IMG/VR virus record: IMGVR_UViG_3300036800_000197
Span: 1-41,905 of that record
DNA: 41,905 nt
DNA from: a virus
Strand: one strand, 5' to 3'
In this document: one piece after another, positions 24,991 through 32,398 of the stretch
How positions within the stretch are numbered: the first letter of the stretch is position 1
Layout: the number at the start of each line of letters is the position of its first letter
The notes under the pieces: model-generated
The model's input: the letters and a program-made list of their open reading frames with translations, nothing else
What the model was told of the DNA's origin: nothing
The model's database searches: none
Position numbers and translations under genes: made by a program

Positions 24991-25886
24991 TCTTTGGAAA
25001 GGCTCAGCAAATGGTCGACGAAGTCATGACGCGAGATCCGCCGAGGCCGGCTACGTCTCGAACGCTCACCAAACCCGCGCCGGCTCATTCGGATGACGTG
25101 ATGGACGAGGCGCAGATGGCCGAATATGCCGAGGTCGCCGCTTCGATCGGCCTGCAGTCGACGGAACTGGCCGTCGAGTCGTTCCGGCTGTTCCTGGTGC
25201 GGCACGATCTGCCTGTGTTCAGCATCGCCGAGGTCTCGCGCTACATGGACGAACTGACCGCACGGGATAATCCGTCACAGTTCGGCTGGCACTGGTGCCC
25301 GGTACGGGCGAAGGACAAAGAGCCCGCCATGACGTTCGGCACAGCGGCGGTGCACGACCAGAGCGGACTGTTCGGACCGCCTCGCACAGGGAACCCGCTC
25401 GACCAAGGCTTCCCGAGCGCCCTGGGAGGCAACAGCATGTCGGCCCTGCTGGGCGCCCCTGCAGGGCAGAGTGTGTCGGTGTCGGCGCTTGAGATGGCAG
25501 ACAGGCAACGGGCCGCACTGATGTCCCAACTGTCGGCGAATGCCGCGATGAACATTGCTGCATTGGGACAGTCCCGTTCCTACTCCGGCCCGACCCACCG
25601 CAAGCCCGGCTCGGACTTCTACAACAATACCGCCGTTGCGCTCTATCGCCGCGCCATTCCTTTGCATGCGCTGCGCAAGATCGCGCTGATCGAGAAAGAA
25701 TTCACCGGCCCGATCCGTCCGGTGTTCCTGGTGTCCGAATACACCACTGAAGCGCATGTGGTGATCCGGCCCGATCCGTTCCTGATGGCGGTGATCCCGA
25801 ACGAGCTGGTCGCCCAGGGGCACGGCCGGTTCATCATCGATGTCTGGGACGAGCCCGGGTTCGGCATTGGACGGATGGTGAAGTAA
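24984..25886 (+). CDS. Unknown protein, 300 aa, rightward
   Basis: 300 residues with CAACAGGAG upstream of the ATG. Residues 40-110 are helical with SFRLFLVRHDLPVFSIAEV and an aromatic loop FGWHWCPV. A disordered Gly/Ser/Pro-rich section lies at about 115-150. Residues 215-300 are a folded domain: YRRAIPLHALRKIALIEKEF, then VFLVSEY, HVVIRPDPFLMAVIPN and a C-terminal FIIDVWDEPGFG. No family recognised. Rightward between the two terminase-like genes and overlapping the terminase start by a few bases. Could be cargo or an old part of the packaging module. Confidence 0.65.
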   Translation: MAFFGKAQQMVDEVMTRDPPRPATSRTLTKPAPAHSDDVMDEAQMAEYAEVAASIGLQSTELAVESFRLFLVRHDLPVFSIAEVSRYMDELTARDNPSQFGWHWCPVRAKDKEPAMTFGTAAVHDQSGLFGPPRTGNPLDQGFPSALGGNSMSALLGAPAGQSVSVSALEMADRQRAALMSQLSANAAMNIAALGQSRSYSGPTHRKPGSDFYNNTAVALYRRAIPLHALRKIALIEKEFTGPIRPVFLVSEYTTEAHVVIRPDPFLMAVIPNELVAQGHGRFIIDVWDEPGFGIGRMVK

Positions 25887-26258
25887 TCACTCCTTGACCG
25901 CCTCGGCCCAACGATAGGTCACCAGCTGCTCGATCGGTCGGCCGTCCTTGCCCACGGTCTCGACGGTCTGCGTCTCTTTCCAGCCGAGTCTCGTCTTGGT
26001 CCACCAGATCTGCGCGATCACGTTCTTGCCGGTGGTAGCATTGGTCAGCAGCGCGCCGATCACCTTGGCGTTGGCTTCGTGCGCGCCGACCGCGATCTCG
26101 TGCTTGTACCATTTCCGCAGCGTCGGCCCGGAGATCCCGAGCACTGCGGCAATGTGGACTTGCTCGATCCCGCCGGCGGTCATCACCTTGACGATCGCGC
26201 GGTCCTTGTCGGTCGGTTCATGCGGCGGCCGGTGAGCCGGCCTGGGAGATTTCGGCAA
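25887..26258 (-). CDS. Terminase small subunit-like HTH protein
   Basis: 123 residues. A Pro-rich N-terminus with PTDKDRAIVKVMTAGGIEQV leads into an HTH, IAAVLGISGPTLRKWYKHEI (about 36-55), then an oligomerisation-like helix with ANAKVIGALLTNATTGK and a C-terminal strand. This architecture is common in small terminase-type and related phage DNA-binding proteins that recognise pac/cos sites. The gene just upstream of the large terminase in the leftward order supports that. A transcription factor is the alternative. Confidence 0.6.
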   Translation of the reverse strand: MPKSPRPAHRPPHEPTDKDRAIVKVMTAGGIEQVHIAAVLGISGPTLRKWYKHEIAVGAHEANAKVIGALLTNATTGKNVIAQIWWTKTRLGWKETQTVETVGKDGRPIEQLVTYRWAEAVKE

Positions 26259-26267
26259 CGGGCAAGA

Positions 26268-26771
26268 CTATCCGACGTGAAACAGGATGATCTTGGTGCC
26301 GTTGAACGCCGCGGTGCCGACATTCGAGAACACGCAGGTCGCCGTGCCGGTTGCGTTGACGATCGACTTCAGCCGAGCAACACCCGCGGTGTTGGTGCCG
26401 TCCTTCATCTGCACTTTAGGGATCGCGCCGGTCGCGGTGATCAGTGAATTGACCAGCTGGAACGTGTAGTCCGCACCCGCTGCGGTTGTGAGTGACTCGG
26501 TCAGCATATAGCCCGAGGTGGTGTTCAGGGTGGCGGTGTGCACCGTCGAGGTCGCCGAGTTGTTGATGAACGCGGCGGCGGCAGAGGCGATATCGAACGC
26601 CGAAGCGGCGACGCTTTGCGGCTGCTGGCCGGCGCTGCTCTCGGTATCGGCGTTGACCAGCGCCGTCGAGGGCAGCAGGGTCAGCGGCACGGGATCGATC
26701 GTCGTGGTGCCCTGGATTGCGGCCTGCACTTTCTGCACGCCGTTGGTGAGCCATCCGCCGGAGCCTGACAT
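26268..26771 (-). CDS. Virion structural protein, beta-rich, unknown
   Basis: 167 residues, very rich in Thr, Ala, Ser and Asn. QPQSVAASAFDIASAAAAFI near 49-68, then beta strands with SGYMLTESLTTAAGADYTF, LVNSLITATG, ATCVFSNVGTAAFNG and a terminal KIILFHVG. It shares style with the decoration-type protein at 10392-10919. Likely a head decoration or fibre component by composition, not motif. Confidence 0.5.
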   Translation of the reverse strand: MSGSGGWLTNGVQKVQAAIQGTTTIDPVPLTLLPSTALVNADTESSAGQQPQSVAASAFDIASAAAAFINNSATSTVHTATLNTTSGYMLTESLTTAAGADYTFQLVNSLITATGAIPKVQMKDGTNTAGVARLKSIVNATGTATCVFSNVGTAAFNGTKIILFHVG

Positions 26772-26796
26772 GGGGATTTCCTTTATGTTTGGGGGG

Positions 26797-27072
26797 TTAC
26801 TTCGGGGCCTTGGGCTTCGAGATGCGCGCGATCACGCGATCGGCGGCGCGGTCCTTGTTGGCATTGCCGCGGCCGTCCAGCTTGCGGTCAGCCTTGGCGT
26901 CGATCTGGCGTTCCTGGGCTGGCGAGATGCGGCCCTTGTGCTCTTCCTCGGAGGCGCGCGCTTTGGCATCCCTGGCGTGGGCTTTGTCCTGTTCCGGATA
27001 TTGCCGACTTTTCGGCAGACCGAACGCCGAGGCCGGCAGCGCCTTGCGGGCCGCGGTGGTCAGTTTGCCCAT
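26797..27072 (-). CDS. DUF6582-like small basic protein
   Basis: 91 residues. MGKLTTAARKALPASAFGLP, then RQYPEQDKAHARDAKARAS, follows the pattern K-L-T-x-x-A-R-K-x-(I/L)-P...F-x-x-P...-Y-P-x-x-D-x-x-H-A-R-(N/D)-A, which I know as a widespread small protein (DUF6582) often found in phages. Charged helical C-terminus. Molecular role not known. Confidence 0.6.
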   Translation of the reverse strand: MGKLTTAARKALPASAFGLPKSRQYPEQDKAHARDAKARASEEEHKGRISPAQERQIDAKADRKLDGRGNANKDRAADRVIARISKPKAPK

Positions 27073-27104
27073 GGTGGGGTATCCTTGGAGGAAGGAGGAT
27101 AGCG

Positions 27105-27335
27105 ATGGCGGAGAGGCAATTTACTTGCGCGCGCTGCGGCGAGACATTCCGGGCCGGTTGGTCCGAGGAAGAGGCGCTCGCCGAGATGCGCACACGATTT
27201 CCGACCGCGAAGGGTCGAGAAGAGGCGTTCAGCCTATGCGATGACTGCGATGCGGTCTTCGCGAAGTGGTTCGCAACGCTGACCGAAGAAGACAAGGCGC
27301 GGATGGAAGCGGAGTATCGCGCCTCCCGAGGCTAA
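27105..27335 (+). CDS. Zinc-ribbon small protein (rightward)
   Basis: 76 residues with GGAGGA upstream of ATG. CARCGETF near 8-15 and CDDCDAVF near 45-52 form a two-CxxC zinc site split by a helical insert (SEEEALAEMRTRFP). Rightward single gene between two leftward genes, with the next gene's end three bases away. Probable nucleic-acid or protein binding; no specific role. Confidence 0.65.
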   Translation: MAERQFTCARCGETFRAGWSEEEALAEMRTRFPTAKGREEAFSLCDDCDAVFAKWFATLTEEDKARMEAEYRASRG

Positions 27336-27337
27336 GC

Positions 27338-28366
27338 CTACCGACTCAATGAGTCCTCGTTCCTCTGCCGGAAATACGCCCGGATGTCGTCCCTGAGCCG
27401 GATTTGCCGCGGCTCGTAGGTCTCCAACTGGAGCAGGCCGCAGGAGTCATATTTCAGGTCTTTGTCCGGATCATATTGGGCTCGGATCAGGATCTCGTTC
27501 CGGGTCGCATACTTCCTGAATTTCTTGGCGCCGTGCCAGTCGTGCCACACGGTGCCCGGAACATAGCCCACGTCCCGCCTGATCCACCGCTCACACAGCG
27601 TCTGCCATTGAAGCAGCCGGTCCACGTAACCCACCGAACTGTTCACGTTGCCCGGCAGCACGACCTCGACGCAGCCGATCAACGCCCAGGCCATATACCA
27701 ATCGCCGGCGCCGAGGATCGAATAGTCGACCAGTCGCCCAACCTTGTTCAAAGCATCTACATTCGCGGCCCATGCCAGACCAGGGCGGCCAAACGATTTG
27801 ATGCCGTACGGGTATTTTTGGTGGAGCACCTTCAATTGGCGCGGGTTCGGGGTGCCGAAGTTGATATAATTGTACAAGAATGACGGAGCGGCGCACTCCA
27901 TCGCTTCCTGGTCCTCGTTCACATCCAACATGGAGGACCACATCTGCACGAATTCGTAGTGCTGGAGGGCGTGCCAGGTCTCCTCGAACCATCGCCGGGG
28001 CGGCTGCAGAGGCCCGCAGTCGGCATCGATCCAGGCGACTTTGGTGGCGCCGTGCTGCACCGCTCTTTCGATGCCCAGATTGATCATGTTCTCCTTGAGC
28101 CAAAGCTCTTCGAACGATCTGACCTGGACGTGATGGATATTGTTCGGGCTTGTCACCATGAACGGCCGCTCGCCGAAGGCCTGTTCGACGGTGATCAAAT
28201 GGACTCCGGCGCATTCGCACATCTTCTTGAAGCGCCAATAGAGTTCATACCGGCGCATGAAGCGCACCGGGTTGGAAATGACGGTGACCACGAAGAACTG
28301 TGACAGATCGGCGCCCGGCCGAAACGGATGCGGCCCGTGCGAGCCGCCGTGTTCTTCGCTGATCAT
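27338..28366 (-). CDS. Glycosyltransferase-like protein
   Basis: 342 residues. Rossmann-like start FFVVTVISNPVRFMRRYELYW, then RSFEELWLKENMINLGIERAV and KVAWIDADCGPL near residues 109-120, a D-x-D box used for metal-nucleotide-sugar binding in GT-A enzymes. Later GAGDWYMAWALIG and a HDWHG motif are typical of phage GT-A-like proteins with the W-I-D-A-D core. It would move a sugar from a nucleotide sugar to an unknown acceptor: phage DNA, a virion protein or host lipopolysaccharide. Neighbours do not include sugar-nucleotide genes. Confidence 0.75.
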   Translation of the reverse strand: MISEEHGGSHGPHPFRPGADLSQFFVVTVISNPVRFMRRYELYWRFKKMCECAGVHLITVEQAFGERPFMVTSPNNIHHVQVRSFEELWLKENMINLGIERAVQHGATKVAWIDADCGPLQPPRRWFEETWHALQHYEFVQMWSSMLDVNEDQEAMECAAPSFLYNYINFGTPNPRQLKVLHQKYPYGIKSFGRPGLAWAANVDALNKVGRLVDYSILGAGDWYMAWALIGCVEVVLPGNVNSSVGYVDRLLQWQTLCERWIRRDVGYVPGTVWHDWHGAKKFRKYATRNEILIRAQYDPDKDLKYDSCGLLQLETYEPRQIRLRDDIRAYFRQRNEDSLSR

Positions 28367-28402
28367 GTGATGTCCCGCCGCCAGTTGTTGGTTGTTTGCG
28401 TT

Positions 28403-28639
28403 TTACGCCCGGCGGCGATCGGCCAACGTGTTGTCGCGATGGATGGCGCGCTGCAATCTCGCCAGCGCTGCCTCAAGCGGACCGCCGTGCTTCACAGGAG
28501 CAACGCAGGACTTTTCGCGGCTGATTTCGAGCGCCAGTTCGACGACGCTCAGGCGTGCGTCGAGACTTGCCAACGTCACCGGTTTACGGCGGAAGAACAT
28601 ACCGGGAATATGGAACTTTACAGCGGTGAAATCAATCAA
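28403..28639 (-). CDS. Small basic helical protein, start uncertain
   Basis: Up to 78 residues from TTG at 28639, or about 65 from the ATG at the FFRRKPV segment. Helical heptads (LASLDARLSVVELALEISRE) predict a coiled coil. No good ribosome binding site, hence the uncertain start. Confidence 0.45.
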   Translation of the reverse strand: MIDFTAVKFHIPGMFFRRKPVTLASLDARLSVVELALEISREKSCVAPVKHGGPLEAALARLQRAIHRDNTLADRRRA

Positions 28640-28662
28640 CCGGCGCGTGCAGTTGCGTGAAT

Positions 28663-29115
28663 TCAGCGTGTCACCAAACTCGCGGTGAACATGTGCGGCG
28701 CGGCGTTCTCGACGGTGTGCCTGTTCACCAACTCGTTGACCCGGTCCAGCCGCAAACCGGCTTTGACCAGTGCCGGAATGAGCGCGTCGACATCGAGCCT
28801 CGTGCCCGGTGTACCGACCTGCAGATCGATGCGGATCACGTCGCCGTCGTAGACCACCGTATTGGTGCCGATCGGGCGCGGCTCTTCTTTGTGATCGAAC
28901 AGCACGCCGCCCTTGATGGCGTCTTTGATCGCCGCCTTCTCGCGTGCGGCCGCCCGCTTGACCAGCAACTTGGCCACGAAGACTTTCCAGGCCAGGGGTT
29001 CTGTGGCTCTGTTGACCGAGCGCGGCATCAGCGTGCCGGCCGACTGGCCGATGGACTCGAACGCATCGGTCAGGGCTTCGGTTTTGCTGTTCGCGCGAGG
29101 GGCGTCCAGGGGCAT
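28663..29115 (-). CDS. Unknown phage protein, 150 aa
   Basis: ATG at 29115 was chosen for CGGAG upstream; the longer frame to 29202 overlaps the divergent rightward gene. N-terminal half helical and basic (AREKAAIKDAIKGGVLFDHK), C-terminal half with strands and helix (YDGDVIRIDLQVGTPGT, ALIPALVKAGLRLDRV). No recognised family. Only 23 bases separate it from the rightward gene at 29139, so the divergent promoters overlap or lie inside genes. Confidence 0.6.
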   Translation of the reverse strand: MPLDAPRANSKTEALTDAFESIGQSAGTLMPRSVNRATEPLAWKVFVAKLLVKRAAAREKAAIKDAIKGGVLFDHKEEPRPIGTNTVVYDGDVIRIDLQVGTPGTRLDVDALIPALVKAGLRLDRVNELVNRHTVENAAPHMFTASLVTR

Positions 29116-29138
29116 GTGGGAACTCCGGGAGGATGGGT

Positions 29139-29792
29139 ATGGCGAAAGATGCGGCGTACCGGCACGGGCAGCGGTTGCTGGAAGACCTGTTACCCTGGGC
29201 ACGCGCCGAGGTCCGGAAAGGGGATCACAAGACGGAGATGGCGTCAGCGCTTGGCAAGTCAGCCGCGACGTACATTACGGAAGACAATCTCGACGCGATC
29301 CTGATTTACGGCGCGCCGAAAGGGGGTTGGCATGGCGACGTGGTTCTCAAATCCACGCCGCCCGGCGTGCCGAACGCTTTCGGTACCAGAGTCGAGGATC
29401 CATGCCGCACTCGCGCCGAGGCAGAAGACACCGCCAAACATATTCTCGTGTCGCTTTTGCAGATCGCAGAGGGGAACAAGGCGCCCCCGGCGAAACCGGT
29501 CTTCATGCTGTGCGGCTGGACGATCGAACTGGTGCCGGAACTCTATGATATTGCGCTCAAGATCATGCCCGATATGCGCAACGGTTACGGGACCCAACTA
29601 CAGGCCGCAGTCCGGGTCGAGGAGACGTTGGAGCAATTATGTCCCGAAGGCTTCGATGGTCAGGCCTTCAACAGGTGGCCCCAGGAGAAGAAGGCTGCGC
29701 TGGTCGCCGTGCTTCATACGGCTGCGCTCTCCGGTCTCTATGTCTGGCCATGGCGCCGGGATGCAGCACCGAAAGAAGCAGCGAATGTCTGA
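29139..29792 (+). CDS. Unknown protein, 217 aa, first of a rightward cassette
   Basis: ATG at 29139 with GGAGG six bases upstream; an in-frame ATG at 29133 is less likely. Residues 5-60 are helical (GQRLLEDLLPWARAEVRKGD), a beta section follows (DAILIYGAPKGGWHGDVVLK), and the C-terminal third is helical (LPELYD-like region and AVLHTAALSGLYVWPW). Unknown. The next ORF begins inside its last codons (29785), so at least three genes are co-translated. Confidence 0.6.
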   Translation: MAKDAAYRHGQRLLEDLLPWARAEVRKGDHKTEMASALGKSAATYITEDNLDAILIYGAPKGGWHGDVVLKSTPPGVPNAFGTRVEDPCRTRAEAEDTAKHILVSLLQIAEGNKAPPAKPVFMLCGWTIELVPELYDIALKIMPDMRNGYGTQLQAAVRVEETLEQLCPEGFDGQAFNRWPQEKKAALVAVLHTAALSGLYVWPWRRDAAPKEAANV

Positions 29793-29940
29793 ACAACCCC
29801 GGACCGAGCCGCCGGTCTTCGTCTGCCCGCTGTGCAAGCGCCGGTCGTATCACCCGATGGACATCCGCGAGCACTTTTGCGGCGCCTGCGGGTTCGTCGA
29901 TGACATGATCGAGCGGCTGTTGGTGGAGCGCCGGGAATGA
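29785..29940 (+). CDS. Small zinc-finger protein, 51 aa
   Basis: ATG at 29785 overlaps the previous gene's end by eight bases. VCPLCKRRSYHPMDIREHFC followed by CGFVDD gives a CxxC plus CxxC ribbon (with His 23 and 30 nearby), followed by a helix (DMIERLLVERRE). Ends in ATGA with the next gene (29937-29940). This style of short zinc ribbon is common among phage small proteins. Confidence 0.7.
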   Translation: MSEQPRTEPPVFVCPLCKRRSYHPMDIREHFCGACGFVDDMIERLLVERRE

Positions 29941-30503
29941 GACTGGTCCATTACACCGACAAGCCGATCAGCGCGTTGTGCGTGCTTCCGCAGGACGGCA
30001 GCAACCAGCGTGACTGGTTCAAGCCGCGCGGGTTGTGGGTCTCGGACGACGATTGCGCGGATAACTGGCGCGCATGGTGCGAGGGCGAGCGGTTCAGCCC
30101 GGAGCGGCTGGCCCTGGCCTATGACATTGCGCTGGCCGGTGACGCGAACGTCCTGGTGCTTCGTTCGGTCGACGATATCGATGCTTTTACGCGGCGATGG
30201 GCCGTCCATCCGGTTCCCGGTTTCGAGTTCAATATGTTCGTCGACTGGTCCGGCGTCCGTGCCCAATATCAGGGAATGATCGTCACCCCGTATATCTGGG
30301 AACGGCGGCTCAGCTTCGGCAAGGACGATGCAATGTGGTACTATTCCTGGGACTGCGCCTCGGGCTGCATCTGGGACCCGGCGGCGATTGCCTCGATGAC
30401 GTTGCGTCCGTCATTCCCAGGAGGGCCGCAGGACGTGCCGGGGTTCCTCCGGGAACATGGCGACGATGACGCCCAACTCGATCGCGACACGGGCAGCGGT
30501 TAG
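29937..30503 (+). CDS. Possible ADP-ribosyltransferase-fold protein
   Basis: 188 residues. MRLVHYTDKPISAL opens with a strand, loop and H-Y-T; then FKPRGLWVSDDD gives a second strand ending in S; then WRAWCEGERF, ANVLVLRSVDDIDAF, FVDWSGVRAQYQGMIVTPYIW, and WYYSWDCASGCIWD. The order h-H-Y-x and G-L-W-(V/F)-S, spaced about 35 residues, recalls the first two strands of ADP-ribosyltransferase folds. I cannot place the third catalytic (Glu/Gln) residue with confidence. Function therefore tentative. The last 30 residues overlap the opposite-strand gene. Confidence 0.55.
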   Translation: MRLVHYTDKPISALCVLPQDGSNQRDWFKPRGLWVSDDDCADNWRAWCEGERFSPERLALAYDIALAGDANVLVLRSVDDIDAFTRRWAVHPVPGFEFNMFVDWSGVRAQYQGMIVTPYIWERRLSFGKDDAMWYYSWDCASGCIWDPAAIASMTLRPSFPGGPQDVPGFLREHGDDDAQLDRDTGSG

Positions 30504-30677
30504 CGCGGCGAGGTATGGGCAGATGTGCGGTGCCACGGTGCGGAGGTCGACGCGTTCCTGATAGTCATGCAGGCGAAGCCGCCAGTCCTCGGCCGCCTCT
30601 TCGGACGCCGCGTTGATGGCGCGGACGGTTCGATCGGAGGCGGCGCGGAACCAGGCGTGCGATTCGGCGGGGTTCAA
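30411..30677 (-). CDS. Small unknown protein, 88 aa, TTG start
   Basis: TTG at 30677 overlaps the stop of the HTH gene as TTGA (30674-30677). Helical N-terminus (WFRAASDRTVRAINAASEEA) and hydrophobic segment near ALTAARVAIELGVIVAMF. Its 3' end overlaps the end of the rightward gene by 93 bases, which is unusual and lowers confidence. Confidence 0.45.
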   Translation of the reverse strand: MNPAESHAWFRAASDRTVRAINAASEEAAEDWRLRLHDYQERVDLRTVAPHICPYLAALTAARVAIELGVIVAMFPEEPRHVLRPSWE

Positions 30678-30955
30678 AACACCTGCGTCGGATAGGGCGT
30701 CCCGGCGAGGCACGTGCCGGCGCAGATCGCATCCCAGCTGACCGGATGGCCGGGCGGCATTGTCTCGCGATCGGTGCGCGCGATGGCGATGGGCGGCGCG
30801 TCGCCAATCAGCGCGTTGATATGGCGGCCGCGCTCGATGGCGGTCCAGCGCGAGCAGCCGAGGGCGCTGGCGATGGCCCTCCAGGAGGCGCGCTCGGTGC
30901 GCATACGGCGGATTGTCGCGTCGGTCTCCGGACGCCAGTGGATTTTGCGGGGCAT
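30674..30955 (-). CDS. HTH DNA-binding protein, GcrA/AsnC-like N-terminus
   Basis: 93 residues from ATG at 30955, which overlaps the ParB-like stop (TGATG). MPRKIHWRPETDATIRRMRT, then SWRAIASALGCSRWTAIERG, is an HTH like those of alphaproteobacterial phage regulators; the second half contains RETMPPGHPVSWDAICAG and TPYPTQVF, a conserved tail in such proteins. Probably a transcriptional regulator or DNA-binding accessory protein. Confidence 0.65.
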   Translation of the reverse strand: MPRKIHWRPETDATIRRMRTERASWRAIASALGCSRWTAIERGRHINALIGDAPPIAIARTDRETMPPGHPVSWDAICAGTCLAGTPYPTQVF

Positions 30956-31599
30956 CAGGCGAGTCGGGGTGCGGCCAGTTTGCGGAAGGCTTTGTTCACG
31001 GTCGGGAACTCGTATCCACACTCAGGACAGCACACCCTTTCACCGGATGCCTGGCCATGCTGCGCCTCGCTGTCCGCCCCAAACAGCGTGTCCAGTTCGG
31101 GACCATCGAAGCCGATCAGTCCAAGATCGAACCCCTCATCGCGGAGATCGCCCAACTCCATCCGGAGCAGCTCATCGTCCCAGCCCGCGTCCAGGGCCAG
31201 CCGATTGTCTGCCAGCACGTAGGCCCGCCGCTGCGCCGCTGACAGGTGCGACAGCTCGATCGAGGGCACCACGTCCATGCCGAGCTGCTGCGCCGCCAGG
31301 ACGCGCCCGTGGCCGGCCACGATGCCCTTCTTGCCGTCGGTCAGCACCGGGTTCGTGAAGCCGAACTCGGTGATCGAGGCGGCGATCTTCTTCAGCGACT
31401 CGGGGGAATGAGTACGAGCGTTCCGGGCGTAGGGAACGAGCTGGTTGGTCCGCACCAACTTGTAGGCGGGGAAGGGGTTGGCAACCGCCGGGGCAATGTC
31501 AGCCTCGCGCGCTACGGTCGCCTTATTCTTCGTTCCTGCAACTCTGCCGCCGGTTTTCTTGCCGAGCATTGGTCTACTTTCGTTGCTACTTGCTGGCAT
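30955..31599 (-). CDS. ParB-like nuclease domain protein
   Basis: 214 residues. Residues about 48-150 form a ParB/RepB/Spo0J N-terminal domain: LVRTNQLVPYARNARTHSPE, IAASITEFGFTNPVLTD, GIVAGHGRVLAAQQLGMDVV, PSIELSHLSAAQRRAYVLAD. The G-H-G-R box is the CTP/phosphate-binding motif of ParB-like proteins. The C-terminal 25 residues are a zinc ribbon half (CCPECGYEF). In phages such domains often stand alone or next to DNA methylases and are thought to bind DNA or act as nucleases. An alternative start is ATG at 31569. Partner ParA not present. Confidence 0.8.
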   Translation of the reverse strand: MPASSNESRPMLGKKTGGRVAGTKNKATVAREADIAPAVANPFPAYKLVRTNQLVPYARNARTHSPESLKKIAASITEFGFTNPVLTDGKKGIVAGHGRVLAAQQLGMDVVPSIELSHLSAAQRRAYVLADNRLALDAGWDDELLRMELGDLRDEGFDLGLIGFDGPELDTLFGADSEAQHGQASGERVCCPECGYEFPTVNKAFRKLAAPRLA

Positions 31600-31681
31600 T
31601 TCCGGCTATAAATGCGGGGCGGCGCGGTGTTGGAAGCACCCCGTCCGCCCCTCACCATCCCGAGCGTGGAGGCGCCCGAAA

Positions 31682-32325
31682 ATGGCTGACGATGAGGCTA
31701 TCACGAAGCGTTGTGGACGGTGCAGCGTTGTCAAACCGGCGAACAATTTTGCTCCCAATAAACGAGGCAGCCTGGGTCTGGCGTGGATGTGTCGAGACTG
31801 TCGATACGTCTATGCCGCTGAATGGCGAGCGGCACACCCAGGATACGCGACCGCTACCGCAAATAAATGGCGAGCGGCGAATGCGATAAGGGCAAAGCAA
31901 CTGGCTGCTATTCAAAGGGCCAGGCACGCAGACAAAATCAAGATCGCAACACGGAAACGGGCCGCTCTCTCAGCGGAGCGATATGTCCAAAACAAGGACG
32001 CCTATAAGGCGCAGGTGAAAGCCTGGCAGGACGCTAATCCCGATCGAACGAGGGAGATATCCAATCGACGCAGGGCCAGGAAGCTAAAGGCCGGAGGAAC
32101 TTTTAACGCTTCGGAGATCCACACATTCGCCGCATGCAACGCGACAGATGCGCGTTGTGCCCAAGCAAGCTGCGCGGCAAAGGCCATTTGGATCACATTG
32201 TTCCGCTTGCGCGGGGAGGCCGAAACGACCGACGCAACCTTCAATGGCTCTGCATCCCATGCAACCTCTCCAAACATGCCCGCGACCAGATCGAGTTCAT
32301 GCAGGCGAGAGGATTCCTGCTCTAA
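31682..32325 (+). pseudogene. HNH endonuclease split by frameshift
   Basis: From ATG 31682 frame 1 encodes a zinc-binding head (CGRCSVVKPANNF then CRDC) and a basic helical middle (IATRKRAALSAERYVQNK) up to GTFNASEI at about 32118. The nuclease core is in another frame from about 32122: RRMQRDRCALC, HLDHIVPLARGGRNDRRNLQ, then CIPCNLSKH, ending TAA 32325. Joining at 32119-32122 needs loss of two bases in ccacacatt, a CA run. So a +2 dinucleotide slip probably broke the gene. A standalone 63-residue HNH from ATG 32134 is possible but lacks the head. Confidence 0.75.
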
Positions 32326-32398
32326 ATCCCCGGTAGCCCTTTTTATGGACGCAATCTACTGTTTCTCAGCCGCGCGCCAGGATGGGCCGCCGTCTACT

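Noticed and set aside
30714-31358. 214-codon plus-strand frame across the ParB-like gene
   Set aside because: Antisense Arg/Pro-rich translation; the leftward genes there have recognisable domains.
32326-32398. attP site next to the integrase
   Set aside because: No repeat or tRNA-like sequence stands out; without the other prophage border an attachment core cannot be defined.
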